Shown: in pieces, positions 28,118 to 37,886 of the stretch | Position numbering within the stretch: position 1 is the stretch's first letter | How the letters are laid out: each line of letters starts with the position of its first letter | Source of the DNA: Pseudomonas alkylphenolica | GTDB taxonomy: Bacteria; Pseudomonadota; Gammaproteobacteria; Pseudomonadales; Pseudomonadaceae | Direction of reading: 5' to 3' | NCBI RefSeq assembly: GCF_016009175.1 | Contig: NZ_JADUCM010000001.1 | Span: forward strand, 1-64,000 | Length of the DNA stretch: 64,000 bases | The notes under the pieces: generated by a model | What the model saw: only the letters and a program-made list of their open reading frames with translations | Told to the model about the DNA's origin: nothing | Databases searched by the model: none | Made by a program: the position numbers and the translations under genes

Positions 28118-28146
28118 TTTACGAGTAGTGCATACCTGCGTAATAT
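28118..28146 (+). promoter_or_regulatory. tRNA-Val promoter
   Basis: TTTACG (28118-28123) and TAATAT (28141-28146) stand 17 bp apart, with a GC-rich discriminator (GCGCCC) after the -10, typical of stable RNA genes under stringent control. The start site would be about 5 bp before the tRNA. Confidence 0.7.
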
Positions 28147-28158
28147 GCGCCCCACAGC

Positions 28159-28235
28159 AGGCACATAGCTCAGTTGGTTAGAGCACCACCTTGACATGGT
28201 GGGGGTCGTTGGTTCGAGTCCAATTGTGCCTACCA
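28159..28235 (+). tRNA. tRNA-Val (GAC)
   Basis: The 77 bases fold as a cloverleaf: acceptor AGGCACA/TGTGCCT, D arm GCTCAGTTGGTTAGAGC, anticodon loop TTGACAT with anticodon GAC, T arm with GGTTCGAGTCC, and an encoded CCA end. Confidence 0.97.
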
Positions 28236-28247
28236 AATCTCGACAGA

Positions 28248-28275
28248 AAGGGCGATCCGAAAGGATCGCCCTTTT
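28248..28275 (+). terminator. Terminator after tRNA-Val
   Basis: AAGGGCGATCC pairs with GGATCGCCCTT around GAAA and ends in TTTT, 12 bp after the tRNA. Confidence 0.9.
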
Positions 28276-28363
28276 GCATTCTGCTGTTCAGCCATCGCCG
28301 TTTGTAACCTTTGCCCTCGCCACCAATGCTAAAATCCTGCGCTTGTATTCAGGAGATAGACGC

Positions 28364-28933
28364 GTGCGCAAAGTGGCGATGGTAATGGCGGTATTGGCTC
28401 TGGCCGGCTGCGAAAATGAAGTCGAAGGCGTGCACAAGCAAATTGCCGAGCAGTTGCCCAACCCCAAGACAGCCAAGTTCGGCAACGTGCGGATCGACAA
28501 GCAGGGCGCCATCTGTGGTCAGGTCCGCAGCAAGGACGACGCCGGGAAGTTTCTGCCGTACCGCAGCTATGTCGCGATCAAAGGGGCCGACGGTTACCAG
28601 ATCATCCTCGCCGACAAGGGCAGCAACCTGCAGATCCGCGAGATTTGCGGTGGCGCCGACCTGCAGCGCCGCGCCGACGCTTTGGCCGACCAGCCGGCGC
28701 CTGAGGGCTGGGACGTGGAGATCGTCCAGGGCGCGAACATGGGCGCGCTCAGCGACATGACCGCACGCCTGATCGAGAAGCAGATCCCGTCGTCAGTGGA
28801 GTACCGCGACGGCAAGCCGGTGGTGTTGCTGGGCCCGTTCCCGACCAAGGCCGACGCCGAAGCCCGGCAGGCAGATGTCATGGCAGCACTGGGCACCGAC
28901 TCGATCGTCATCCAGCATGGCGCAACGCGCTAG
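28364..28933 (+). CDS. Small lipoprotein with SPOR-like C-terminus
   Basis: Starting at a GTG eight bases after AGGAG, the 189-residue protein has a lipoprotein signal with lipobox LALAGC. The C-terminal part (KPVVLLGPFPTKADAEARQ, then MAALGTDSIVIQHG) looks like an SPOR repeat, a domain that binds denuded peptidoglycan at the septum. The middle has no recognised domain. It is likely an outer-membrane-anchored envelope protein; function unknown. Confidence 0.8.
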   Translation: MRKVAMVMAVLALAGCENEVEGVHKQIAEQLPNPKTAKFGNVRIDKQGAICGQVRSKDDAGKFLPYRSYVAIKGADGYQIILADKGSNLQIREICGGADLQRRADALADQPAPEGWDVEIVQGANMGALSDMTARLIEKQIPSSVEYRDGKPVVLLGPFPTKADAEARQADVMAALGTDSIVIQHGATR

Positions 28934-28986
28934 CCAGCACGGTTCCCGGCCCCGTACACTCACGGCTCAACGCAAGGAGAGCCGTG

Positions 28987-29184
28987 ATGAAGGAATCATC
29001 CCCCGCCATTTGCCTGCAGCCTGCGCTGCACGGTCATTCGCCAGTAACCCGTCGGGCGTTACAAATATCTGCATACAAGCGCCATGGCGTTGAAGTCGAA
29101 GGACAATTGCTTGGCTATGCTGTGCATGACGGCCGGTTGACCGACGTATGCAGCATGGCGCGTCTGACACAGCGCGAACGTTGA
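28987..29184 (+). CDS. Small protein of unknown function (65 residues)
   Basis: ATG at 28987 is preceded by AAGGAGA at six bases, and the stop lies 13 bp before the next gene, which has its own ribosome site. The sequence is basic, without membrane segment or known motif. Strong translation signals and tight spacing support a real gene; the lack of family recognition lowers confidence. Confidence 0.5.
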   Translation: MKESSPAICLQPALHGHSPVTRRALQISAYKRHGVEVEGQLLGYAVHDGRLTDVCSMARLTQRER

Positions 29185-29197
29185 GCAGGAGGGCCTT

Positions 29198-29623
29198 ATG
29201 TCTACGCTGGAGCGGGCCATTGCGGTGGCGGCCAGGGCACACGAAGGGCAGCGGGACAAGGGCGGCGCCGCCTACATCCTGCACCCGTTGCGGGTGATGC
29301 TGCGGGTTTCGACCGTTGAACAACGCATCGTCGCAGTGCTGCACGATGTACTTGAAGATTCCCCCATGACCCTCTCGGACCTGGCGCGCGAAGGCTTTGC
29401 GCTGAAGATCCTGGCGGCGGTGCAGGCCCTCAGCCGGCGTGACAAGGAAAGCTACGAGGCCTTCGTCATCCGCCTGGGCGACGATCCGCTGGCGCGGGTG
29501 GTCAAGCTGGCTGACCTGGCCGACAACAGCGACCTGTCGCGCATCGCGATGCCCGGCCCCGACGACATGGCACGCCTGGCGCGTTACCAGCAGGCCAGCG
29601 CCTACTTGCAGGCACTGGCCTGA
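29198..29623 (+). CDS. HD-domain phosphohydrolase, RelA/SpoT-like
   Basis: The 141-residue protein has the HD-domain metal ligands in AHEGQRDKGGAAYILHPLRV, VLHDVLEDSPMT and VKLADLADNSDLSR. That is the layout of single-domain (p)ppGpp hydrolases and related nucleotide phosphohydrolases. No synthetase or regulatory domain is present. It may trim alarmones or other nucleotides. Confidence 0.82.
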   Translation: MSTLERAIAVAARAHEGQRDKGGAAYILHPLRVMLRVSTVEQRIVAVLHDVLEDSPMTLSDLAREGFALKILAAVQALSRRDKESYEAFVIRLGDDPLARVVKLADLADNSDLSRIAMPGPDDMARLARYQQASAYLQALA

Positions 29624-29681
29624 ATCTGGCTGCCCTCGATTGACCGCGCCAGTGGTATCGAGGGCTCCGATTGCGGTTTGA

Positions 29682-30710
29682 TTACTTGGCTGCCCAGGCG
29701 TTGAAGCGCTGCTCAAGCTCTTCGCCGTGATCGACCCAGAAGCCATTGTCGATGGGCATTGCCTGCTTCAGATTGTCCGGCGAGGTGTTCAGCCGTTCCG
29801 CCACTGCAGGGTCCAGCAGCGATTCGGTGTGCAGGTTGGTTGAACCGTAGCCAAGCTTTTCGGTATGAACCTTTTGCTGTTCCGGGCGCAGGGAAAAGGC
29901 GATGAATTGTTCTGCGGCCGCCTTGTTCTTGCTGCCTTTGGGAATGGCCCACGAGTCTATATCGTAAATACTGCCCTGCCAGATGGCGTGTACGTTGGTG
30001 CCCGCCGCTTGGGCGGCGAACACGCGGCCATTGAAGGCGCTGGTCATGGTGACATCGCCGCTGGCGAGAAACTGCATGGGTTGCGCGCCAGCTTCCCACC
30101 ACTGCAGGTTGCCCTTGATCTGGTCAAGCTTGCGAAAGGCCCGGTCGACGCCTTCCTTGCTCGACAGCACGGTGTAGATGTCTGAGTAGGGCACCCCGTC
30201 GGCCATCAAGGCAATTTCCAGCGTGTACTTGGCGCCTTTGTGCAAGCTGCGTTTGCCGGGAAACTTCTGCGTATCCCAAAAATCGGCCCATCCGGTCGGT
30301 GCAGTAGTGAGTTTGTCGGCGTTGTACGCCATGGCTGTCGACCATACCAGTACACCGGCACCGCAATCTGAAAGTGTGCCCGGCATAAAGTCACCGGGCT
30401 GGCCTATCTTTGCCGTGTCCAGCTGTTCGAACAAGCCTTCCTCGCAGCCGCTCTTCAGTTCAGCGCCACCTACCTGAACGACGTCCCAGTTGACACTTTG
30501 GGTGTCTACCATGACTTTGATGCGGCCCATTTCGCCGTTGTATTCGCCGGCCAGAATTTTATTGCCGGTAATTTTTTCGAAGGGTTTGTAGAACGCGGTG
30601 GTCTGGACATCCTTGCCCGCACCGCCAAATGAAACAACGGTAATTTCGTTCGCCGTGGCAATTGAAGCGGCTGTGCTCAGGAGCAGTGCGCTGATGACGT
30701 GAGTGTTCAT
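29682..30710 (-). CDS. ABC transporter substrate-binding protein, spermidine/putrescine type
   Basis: The 342-residue periplasmic protein has a signal peptide ending near SIATANE and the PotD/PotF-like body (ITVVSFGGAGKDVQ, VWSTAMAYNADKL, SWAIPKGSKNK). No permease or ATPase gene is nearby, so it must share a transporter encoded elsewhere. Its neighbour is a ureohydrolase on the same strand, so the ligand may be a guanidino compound or agmatine. The start at 30710 follows AGAGGTAG. Confidence 0.85.
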   Translation of the reverse strand: MNTHVISALLLSTAASIATANEITVVSFGGAGKDVQTTAFYKPFEKITGNKILAGEYNGEMGRIKVMVDTQSVNWDVVQVGGAELKSGCEEGLFEQLDTAKIGQPGDFMPGTLSDCGAGVLVWSTAMAYNADKLTTAPTGWADFWDTQKFPGKRSLHKGAKYTLEIALMADGVPYSDIYTVLSSKEGVDRAFRKLDQIKGNLQWWEAGAQPMQFLASGDVTMTSAFNGRVFAAQAAGTNVHAIWQGSIYDIDSWAIPKGSKNKAAAEQFIAFSLRPEQQKVHTEKLGYGSTNLHTESLLDPAVAERLNTSPDNLKQAMPIDNGFWVDHGEELEQRFNAWAAK

Positions 30711-30801
30711 GTCTACCTCTGGAATTGTTGGTTTGGCAGAGTAGAAGTCGGAATCATTTCGGCTGCGGTGGGTGCCTGGGTGTGCAAGGGTCAGGGCGTT
30801 G

Positions 30802-31779
30802 TTATCTCGCGTGTTGAGTGCGGGCTTCAGCAAGAATGCATAGCATGTCAAACATCAAGGTTGCCGCGTTGAGCGCTGTAATGCCCGAGGGGTCGAGATC
30901 AGGCGCGACTTCAACCACGTCGCCGCCGATCAGGTTAAGGCCGCGCAGGCCCCTGATCATTCTTAGTGCCTCGCGCATGGTGATGCCCCCCGACTCTGGC
31001 GTTCCGGTACCTGGCGCGTAGGCGGGGTCCAGGCCGTCTACGTCAAACGAAATGTAGGTTTTGCCATCGCCCACTACACGCCTTATCTCTTTCAGTACAC
31101 CGTCAACGCCCAGTTCATCAAACTCATCGATGAAAATCACGCGCATGCCGGATTCAATGCTGAAGTTGGGGGTTCCTGCATGTTCTGATCCGCGGATACC
31201 GATCTGGATGGTGCGATGCGGGTCCAGCAACCCGTCTTCAACTGCGCGTCTGAAGGGCGCGCCGTGGAAGAACTTGGAACCGTACAGGCTATCCCAGGTG
31301 TCGGTGTGGGCGTCGAAGTGCACCATGCCGATGGGGCCGTCTTTGGCCAGGGCCTTGAATATCGGGTAGGTAATGGAGTGATCGCCGCCTACGGTCAGGG
31401 GCATGATGTTGTGCGCGCAGATCTCCTGGTAGTAACGCTCGATACAGGCGTGGGCGTCTTCGATGTTGTACATGTGGTCAATGAACACATCGCCAAGGTC
31501 CCTGACCTGGCACAGCTCAAAGGGCGCAACTTCAGAAAAATGGCTTTTGGTGCGCATCAGGCACGATTGCTGGCGCACGCCGCGTGGCCCAAGACGGGCG
31601 CCGGGTTTAAACGAGGTCCCGCCATCAAAGGGGACACCGATCAGGCCGATGTCGACACCGTTCAGTGACTCCGCGACGGGGGCACGCATAAAGGAGGCAA
31701 TCTCATTGAAGCGTGGTCGCTTTTGTGGGTCGTAGAACGAACCGTCGATAGCGTTTTTCTTCATGGTTGTCTCAGGCAT
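30802..31779 (-). CDS. Ureohydrolase (agmatinase/guanidinobutyrase type)
   Basis: The 325-residue enzyme shows all manganese-binding motifs of the arginase family: GGDHSITYP, HFDAHTDTWDS and SFDVDGLDPAYAPGTGTPESGG. Family members release urea from agmatine, 4-guanidinobutyrate or 3-guanidinopropionate. Pseudomonads keep several, and a LysR gene divergent from the enzyme gene is typical of gbuA and gpuA. The exact substrate cannot be read from the sequence. Confidence 0.88.
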   Translation of the reverse strand: MPETTMKKNAIDGSFYDPQKRPRFNEIASFMRAPVAESLNGVDIGLIGVPFDGGTSFKPGARLGPRGVRQQSCLMRTKSHFSEVAPFELCQVRDLGDVFIDHMYNIEDAHACIERYYQEICAHNIMPLTVGGDHSITYPIFKALAKDGPIGMVHFDAHTDTWDSLYGSKFFHGAPFRRAVEDGLLDPHRTIQIGIRGSEHAGTPNFSIESGMRVIFIDEFDELGVDGVLKEIRRVVGDGKTYISFDVDGLDPAYAPGTGTPESGGITMREALRMIRGLRGLNLIGGDVVEVAPDLDPSGITALNAATLMFDMLCILAEARTQHAR

Positions 31780-31983
31780 GTGCTTCCCCTTGGTGTTGTT
31801 TCGACCGATTCAAACCCAAGTGGGTGAGCTGTAAAATCCTGTGTATTCAATCTGATTGTTCAAGGTTTCTTTAACTATGCCTGTTCACGCATAGCGAGTG
31901 CATGCTGCTGTACCCGGGGAACGTTGCTCGACTATAGTGACGGGCTTTTAGTGTGCCCTAAAACAATGAAAACGGGGAAGCTG

Positions 31984-32895
31984 ATGAAAGAGTCGCAATA
32001 TAATCTCCGCCTGCTGAGGATATTTCTCACGGTTGTAGATAATCAGGGGTTCTCTGCGGCGCAACAAGATTTGAATATGTCGACCTCGGCCATCAGCACC
32101 CATATGAATCAACTTGAAACCCAGCTGGGTATGCAGTTGTGTAATCGCGGGCGGGCAGGGTTCGGGCTGACAAGTAAAGGCGCGCTTGTCTATGAAGAAG
32201 CTAAAAAGCTAATTGGCCAGATTGATAGTTTTGAATATTATGTTGCAGAGTTAAAAGGCGAACTGCGAGGTACGATAACGTTCGGAATTCTCGATTCGAT
32301 GCTGACCGATGAAAAGTTCAATATTCCAGACCTGCTGGGTCGCTTTAGCAAGCGCAGCGATAAAATTCATGTGAACCTGAAGATCTTGAGCCCCTTTGAG
32401 CTTCAGAAAGAAGTGCTTGAAGGCAAAATCGATCTTGCTATTGGCTCGCTGCCGACGAAGATGAGCGGGTTGAAATATATTCCGTTGTACATTGAGCAGC
32501 ACTGGCTTTACTGCAGTGATCACCATCCGCTTTACGCGCTGGCCGATCGTACGGTGGAGAGTGTCACCGCCCATGCCTTGATCAAGCGCGGCTACTGGTC
32601 CAATGCAGAGGGCCTGCGTCACGGCTTTACGCGTTATTCGGCCACCATCGACAGCATGGAGGCGGAACTCATACTGATACTGTCCGGCAATTACATTGGC
32701 TATCTGCCCGATCACCTCGCCAGGCGTTGGGAGGAAGAGGGGCGGTTGCTTCGGATCTTGCCGGAGGAGTTTGGTTATTCGGCGGAATTTTCACTGATTG
32801 TCAAAAATGGGCGGTCAAGAGAGCCGTTAATTCAAGCGTTCAGGGAAGAAATCGATAGCGTGTTCGGCTTGCCCGGGAAAGTCGCTAAACCCTGA
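31984..32895 (+). CDS. LysR-family regulator, divergent from the ureohydrolase
   Basis: The 303-residue protein has an N-terminal LysR helix-turn-helix (FLTVVDNQGFSAAQQDLNMS, then SAISTHMNQLETQLGMQL) and a C-terminal effector domain. It lies about 200 bp from the divergent ureohydrolase gene, so it probably controls it in response to the guanidino substrate. The start at 31984 has GGGGAAG five bases upstream. Base composition is more AT-rich than the neighbours. Confidence 0.88.
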   Translation: MKESQYNLRLLRIFLTVVDNQGFSAAQQDLNMSTSAISTHMNQLETQLGMQLCNRGRAGFGLTSKGALVYEEAKKLIGQIDSFEYYVAELKGELRGTITFGILDSMLTDEKFNIPDLLGRFSKRSDKIHVNLKILSPFELQKEVLEGKIDLAIGSLPTKMSGLKYIPLYIEQHWLYCSDHHPLYALADRTVESVTAHALIKRGYWSNAEGLRHGFTRYSATIDSMEAELILILSGNYIGYLPDHLARRWEEEGRLLRILPEEFGYSAEFSLIVKNGRSREPLIQAFREEIDSVFGLPGKVAKP

Positions 32896-32898
32896 CCC

Positions 32899-33588
32899 TC
32901 AACCACAAGCGCTGAGGTTCACCGGGCCGACAAACGGGTTGCCGTGCCCCATCACACAGGCTACCCGCTGATTGCGCTGGCGTTCCCAGGGTTGCGGCGG
33001 GTAGGTCTTGTTCCAGGCTTCGTAAAGCTGGCGGTCCTGCCTGGAGAGCTTGAGGTTGTACTGCTTGCTCATATAGAAGTAGGTGCGCGCGATCATGCCG
33101 CGAATCGACGGGCGCGGCATGACCTTCTTGGCTTTGAAATCCACCTGCGTCAGGCACGAGCCATACTGCCCGCGTTGCTCGGGCAGCCAGCCGAAACTGA
33201 AGTTGCTGCGGTCGCCATTCACCTCGCCAATGCTCGGCACCAGGTTGTGCAGGTCGGCTTCGGCGCGCTGGTAAGTCGCGTCGTTGCGCGAGCAGTTCTG
33301 GCGCCCGCCGTTCTGCCAGCACTGGCGCTGATGACCGATCTGCCAGGCCGGAACGATATGCTCCCATTCAATACGCTTGGCGCGGCTGGCGTTCTTGCGC
33401 GGCACGTAACCGCAGCCGGCGAGGTCCACCTTGTTGCCGTTGTACTTGCAGCCGCAGTAAAACTCGGTGGACTGCGGCGCGTACAGGCGCCAGGCAACTT
33501 TCTTGGCTTCGCTGAACGTGCGCGGTGCATCGGCGTGGGCGGTGACGCTGAACAGCAGGCAGGCGACTGCAAAAAACGGAACTCTCAT
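32899..33588 (-). CDS. endA: Endonuclease I (periplasmic/secreted DNase)
   Basis: The 229-residue nuclease has a signal peptide (ending near TAHADAP) and the EndA/Dns core: EWEHIVPAW with the catalytic His, CQNGG-like cysteines, DLHNLVPSIGEVNGDRSN. It degrades double-stranded DNA outside the cytoplasm. It begins 6 bp after the DUF1654 gene, so both probably share the SOS-type promoter at 33853. Its stop is 3 bp from the convergent LysR stop. Confidence 0.92.
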   Translation of the reverse strand: MRVPFFAVACLLFSVTAHADAPRTFSEAKKVAWRLYAPQSTEFYCGCKYNGNKVDLAGCGYVPRKNASRAKRIEWEHIVPAWQIGHQRQCWQNGGRQNCSRNDATYQRAEADLHNLVPSIGEVNGDRSNFSFGWLPEQRGQYGSCLTQVDFKAKKVMPRPSIRGMIARTYFYMSKQYNLKLSRQDRQLYEAWNKTYPPQPWERQRNQRVACVMGHGNPFVGPVNLSACG

Positions 33589-33594
33589 GCGCAG

Positions 33595-33834
33595 TCAGTC
33601 TTCCTTCGGCACCACCCAGAAAATCTGCACGCCACCGTCGTCGCGATAGGCGAGGGTGACGTTGTCGTTCTCGGCAATTTCTTCAAGCAGGGTCGCCCAG
33701 TCGTCAGGGGATTCATGCTCAAGGCGGAAGATCAGCGCAGCCCGGGCTTTTTGTGCGGTAGGGGCGTTGATGATCTTCTGGATGCGGATGCCCAGTTGCT
33801 CGTAACTGCTGGTAGGGGCGGAAGTGGTGGCCAC
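33595..33834 (-). CDS. DUF1654 protein, probably SOS-controlled
   Basis: From a GTG at 33834, seven bases after AAGGA, the protein has 79 residues with the DUF1654 core YEQLGIRIQKIINAPTAQKA and ENDNVTLAYRDDGGVQIFW. This family is found in pseudomonads and their phages; its role is unknown. An ATG at 33885 would lie upstream of the promoter described next and is unlikely. It is the first gene of a pair with endA. Confidence 0.8.
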   Translation of the reverse strand: MATTSAPTSSYEQLGIRIQKIINAPTAQKARAALIFRLEHESPDDWATLLEEIAENDNVTLAYRDDGGVQIFWVVPKED

Positions 33835-33852
33835 GATGCGTTCCTTTGTTAG

Positions 33853-33890
33853 CTGTATGCGCATACAGTATTTTACTGTAGGCATTTTCG
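33853..33890 (-). promoter_or_regulatory. LexA (SOS) box over a promoter
   Basis: CTGTATGCGCATACAG (33853-33868) is a perfect palindrome of the form CTG-N10-CAG and, with its flanks, differs little from the E. coli SOS consensus. On the minus strand TTGCGA (33890-33885) and TACTGT (33867-33862) are 17 bp apart, so the box covers the -10. A second overlapping dyad (TACAGTA/TACTGTA) lies just upstream. LexA should repress DUF1654 and endA. Confidence 0.8.
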
Positions 33891-33937
33891 CAACAGCTCG
33901 TCGGTGAAAGAACGCATGTGACCCTAAGCGACAGGAA

Positions 33938-35107
<1,170 letters not shown>

Positions 35108-35268
35108 CTATTTTAAGCCGCTGATTTGTAAGGTCTTTTTGTCACGTTAAAACAACAGCGCAATGGTTGGGCTCGGAATCCCGATTATTATTAGTTGGGT
35201 TGTTCGGTTTTCCGGTGATTTTGAGGATAATTCCTGAGTGCAACTTACACTGGTGCTTAGGGCTGTAT

Positions 35269-35318
35269 TTGACAAAGCCGGGTTGCATTTGCATAGTTGC
35301 TTAACGCAAACGTTTGCG
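35269..35318 (+). promoter_or_regulatory. rbs promoter with RbsR operator
   Basis: TTGACA (35269-35274) and CATAGT (35292-35297) are 17 bp apart. CGCAAACGTTTGCG (35305-35318) is a perfect 14-bp palindrome with the central CG typical of LacI-family operators, placed at the start site. RbsR from the same operon is the likely binder. Confidence 0.8.
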
Positions 35319-35352
35319 ATCCGACAAAAATCACAAAAACCGGAGTAAATCG

Positions 35353-36309
35353 ATGAAGCTGCCGTTCGCAGGACGCCTTTTGGCGGTCGCCGTACTTTCC
35401 TCCCTTTCCCTCGCAATGCCGCTGTCCCAGGCCCAGGCAGATGAAAAGCCCAAAGTTGCCCTGGTGATGAAGTCCCTCGCCAACGAATTCTTCCTGACCA
35501 TGGAAGACGGCGCCAAGGCTTACCAGAAAGAACACGCCAGCGAATTCGACCTGGTTTCCAACGGCATCAAGGACGAGACCGACTCGGCCAATCAGATTCG
35601 CATCGTCGAGCAGATGATCGTCTCCAAGGTCAACGCCCTGGTGATTGCGCCTGCAGACTCGAAGGCCCTGGTCCCGGTGGTGAAAAAAGCCGTGGACGCG
35701 GGCATCACCGTGATCAACATCGACAACCGCCTGGACCCTGAGGTGCTCAAGAGCAAGAACCTCAACGTGCCGTTCGTAGGTCCCGACAACCGTAAAGGCG
35801 CGCGCCTGGTGGGCGAGTACCTGGCCAAGGAGAAGCTCAAGGCCGGTGACGAGGTCGGCATCATCGAAGGCGTGTCGACCACCACCAACGCCCAGCAGCG
35901 TACCGCCGGCTTCAAGGATGCGATGGAAGCGGCGCAGATGAAGGTGGTTTCGGTGCAGTCCGGCGACTGGGAAATTGCCAAGGGCAATGCCGTCGCCGCC
36001 TCCATGCTCAATGCCAACCCGGACATCAAGGCGCTGCTGGCCGGCAACGACAGCATGGCCCTGGGCGCTGTGTCGGCGGTGCGTGCGGCGGGCAAGGCCG
36101 GTCAGGTGCAGGTGGTGGGCTACGACAACATCAACGCCATCAAACCGATGCTCAAGGACGGTCGCGTGCTCGCCACCGCCGACCAGTACGCCGCCAAGCA
36201 GGCGGTGTTCGGTATCGAAGCGGCGCTCAAAGTGCTCAAGGGTGAGAAGCCTAACGTGGATGCCGACAACGTCATCCAGACCCCGGTCGAACTGGTTACC
36301 CAGCCCTAA
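35353..36309 (+). CDS. rbsB: Ribose-binding periplasmic protein
   Basis: The 318-residue protein has a signal peptide ending near AQADEKP and the sugar-binding fold of the RbsB family (PKVALVMKSLANEFF, VIAPADSKALVPVVKKAVDA, VVGYDNINAIKPMLKDGRV). It delivers ribose to the RbsAC transporter. The start at 35353 follows CGGAG. First gene of rbsBACRKD plus nucleoside hydrolase. Confidence 0.92.
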   Translation: MKLPFAGRLLAVAVLSSLSLAMPLSQAQADEKPKVALVMKSLANEFFLTMEDGAKAYQKEHASEFDLVSNGIKDETDSANQIRIVEQMIVSKVNALVIAPADSKALVPVVKKAVDAGITVINIDNRLDPEVLKSKNLNVPFVGPDNRKGARLVGEYLAKEKLKAGDEVGIIEGVSTTTNAQQRTAGFKDAMEAAQMKVVSVQSGDWEIAKGNAVAASMLNANPDIKALLAGNDSMALGAVSAVRAAGKAGQVQVVGYDNINAIKPMLKDGRVLATADQYAAKQAVFGIEAALKVLKGEKPNVDADNVIQTPVELVTQP

Positions 36310-36335
36310 GTGCACACGCGCCAGGAGAACAGGCA

Positions 36336-37886
36336 ATGACCGCGACCAGCGAAGGCGTGCTCACCGTCAGCGCAATCGGCAAGACCTACGCCCAGCCGGT
36401 GCTCGGCGATATCAGCCTGAGCCTGCACGCGGGCGAGGTGTTGGCCCTGACCGGCGAGAACGGCGCGGGCAAAAGCACCTTGTCGAAAATCATCGGCGGT
36501 CTTGAAGTGGCGACCACCGGCCACATGCACTTTCAGGGGCAGCCCTACCAGCCCGGCAGCCGTGCGGCGGCCGAGCGCCTAGGCGTGCGCATGGTCATGC
36601 AGGAACTCAACCTGTTGCCGACCCTGACCGTGGCCGAAAACCTGTTTCTCGACAATTTGCCCAGCCGTGCAGGCTGGATCAACCGCAAGCGCCTGCGCCA
36701 ACTGGCACAGGCTGCCATGGCCCAGGTGGGCCTGGACACCATCGACCCGGATACCCCGGTCGGCGAGCTGGGCATCGGCCATCAGCAGATGGTCGAAATC
36801 GCCCGCAACCTGATCGGCGACTGCCGGGTGCTGATCTTCGATGAGCCCACGGCCATGCTCACCGCGCGCGAGGTCGAGCTGCTGTTCACCCAGATCGAGC
36901 GCTTGCAGCAGCGCGACGTGGCCATCGTCTACATCTCCCATCGCCTGGAAGAACTCAAGCGCATTGCCCAGCGCATTGCCGTGCTGCGTGACGGCAAGCT
37001 GGTGTGTGTCGAGCCCATGGCACGCTACACCAGCACGCAGCTGGTCAACCTGATGGTGGGGCGCGAGCTGGCCGAACATATCGACCTGGGTCAGCGCGAG
37101 ATCGGTGCATCGATCCTCAAGGTCAGTGGCCTGAGCCGTGGCGACAAGGTGCGCGACGTCTCGTTCGAGGTACGCAGCGGGGAAATCTTCGGCCTGTCCG
37201 GGCTGATCGGTGCCGGGCGCACCGAATTGCTCCGTTTGATCTATGGCGCCGACCGCGCCGACCGTGGCACCGTCGAACTGGGCAGCCCGCTGCGCAGCGT
37301 GCAGGTCGATTCGCCCGTGGCCGCCGTGCGTGAAGGCATTGCCTTGATCACCGAAGACCGCAAAGGCGAGGGCCTGCTGCTGTCGCAATCGATCAGCGCC
37401 AACATCGCCCTGGGCAATTTGCCGGCGATTTCCCGCGCCGGGGTGCTCGATCGCGGCGCCGAACGGGCCCTGGCCCAGCGTCAGATCGGCGCCATGCGCA
37501 TTCGCAGCTCAGGCCCTGAGCAAGTGGTTGGCGAGCTGTCGGGTGGCAACCAGCAGAAGGTGGTGATCGGTCGCTGGCTGGAGCGCGACTGCAGCGTGCT
37601 GCTGTTCGATGAGCCCACCCGTGGCATCGACGTCGGCGCCAAGTTCGACATCTACGGCCTGCTCGCCGACCTGGCGCGCCAGGGCAAGGCGCTGGTGGTG
37701 GTGTCCAGCGACCTGCGCGAACTGATGCTGATCTGCGACCGTATCGGTGTGCTCAGCGCCGGGCAATTGATCGACACCTTCGAGCGTGAAACCTGGTCCC
37801 AGGACCAGCTACTGGCCGCGGCCTTCGCCGGCTATCAGAACCGTGACGCGATGCTGCATGAGGCAGCCCCCAGGACACTCCCATGA
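36336..37886 (+). CDS. rbsA: Ribose ABC transporter ATPase
   Basis: The 516-residue protein has two ATPase domains. The first shows Walker A GENGAGKSTL and signature region ELGIGHQQMVEIARNL; the second has the degenerate A motif GLIGAGRTELLRL and LSGGNQQKVVIGRWL with Walker B VLLFDEPTRGIDVG. This is the sugar-importer layout with one weak site. It overlaps rbsC by 4 bp. Confidence 0.95.
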   Translation: MTATSEGVLTVSAIGKTYAQPVLGDISLSLHAGEVLALTGENGAGKSTLSKIIGGLEVATTGHMHFQGQPYQPGSRAAAERLGVRMVMQELNLLPTLTVAENLFLDNLPSRAGWINRKRLRQLAQAAMAQVGLDTIDPDTPVGELGIGHQQMVEIARNLIGDCRVLIFDEPTAMLTAREVELLFTQIERLQQRDVAIVYISHRLEELKRIAQRIAVLRDGKLVCVEPMARYTSTQLVNLMVGRELAEHIDLGQREIGASILKVSGLSRGDKVRDVSFEVRSGEIFGLSGLIGAGRTELLRLIYGADRADRGTVELGSPLRSVQVDSPVAAVREGIALITEDRKGEGLLLSQSISANIALGNLPAISRAGVLDRGAERALAQRQIGAMRIRSSGPEQVVGELSGGNQQKVVIGRWLERDCSVLLFDEPTRGIDVGAKFDIYGLLADLARQGKALVVVSSDLRELMLICDRIGVLSAGQLIDTFERETWSQDQLLAAAFAGYQNRDAMLHEAAPRTLP

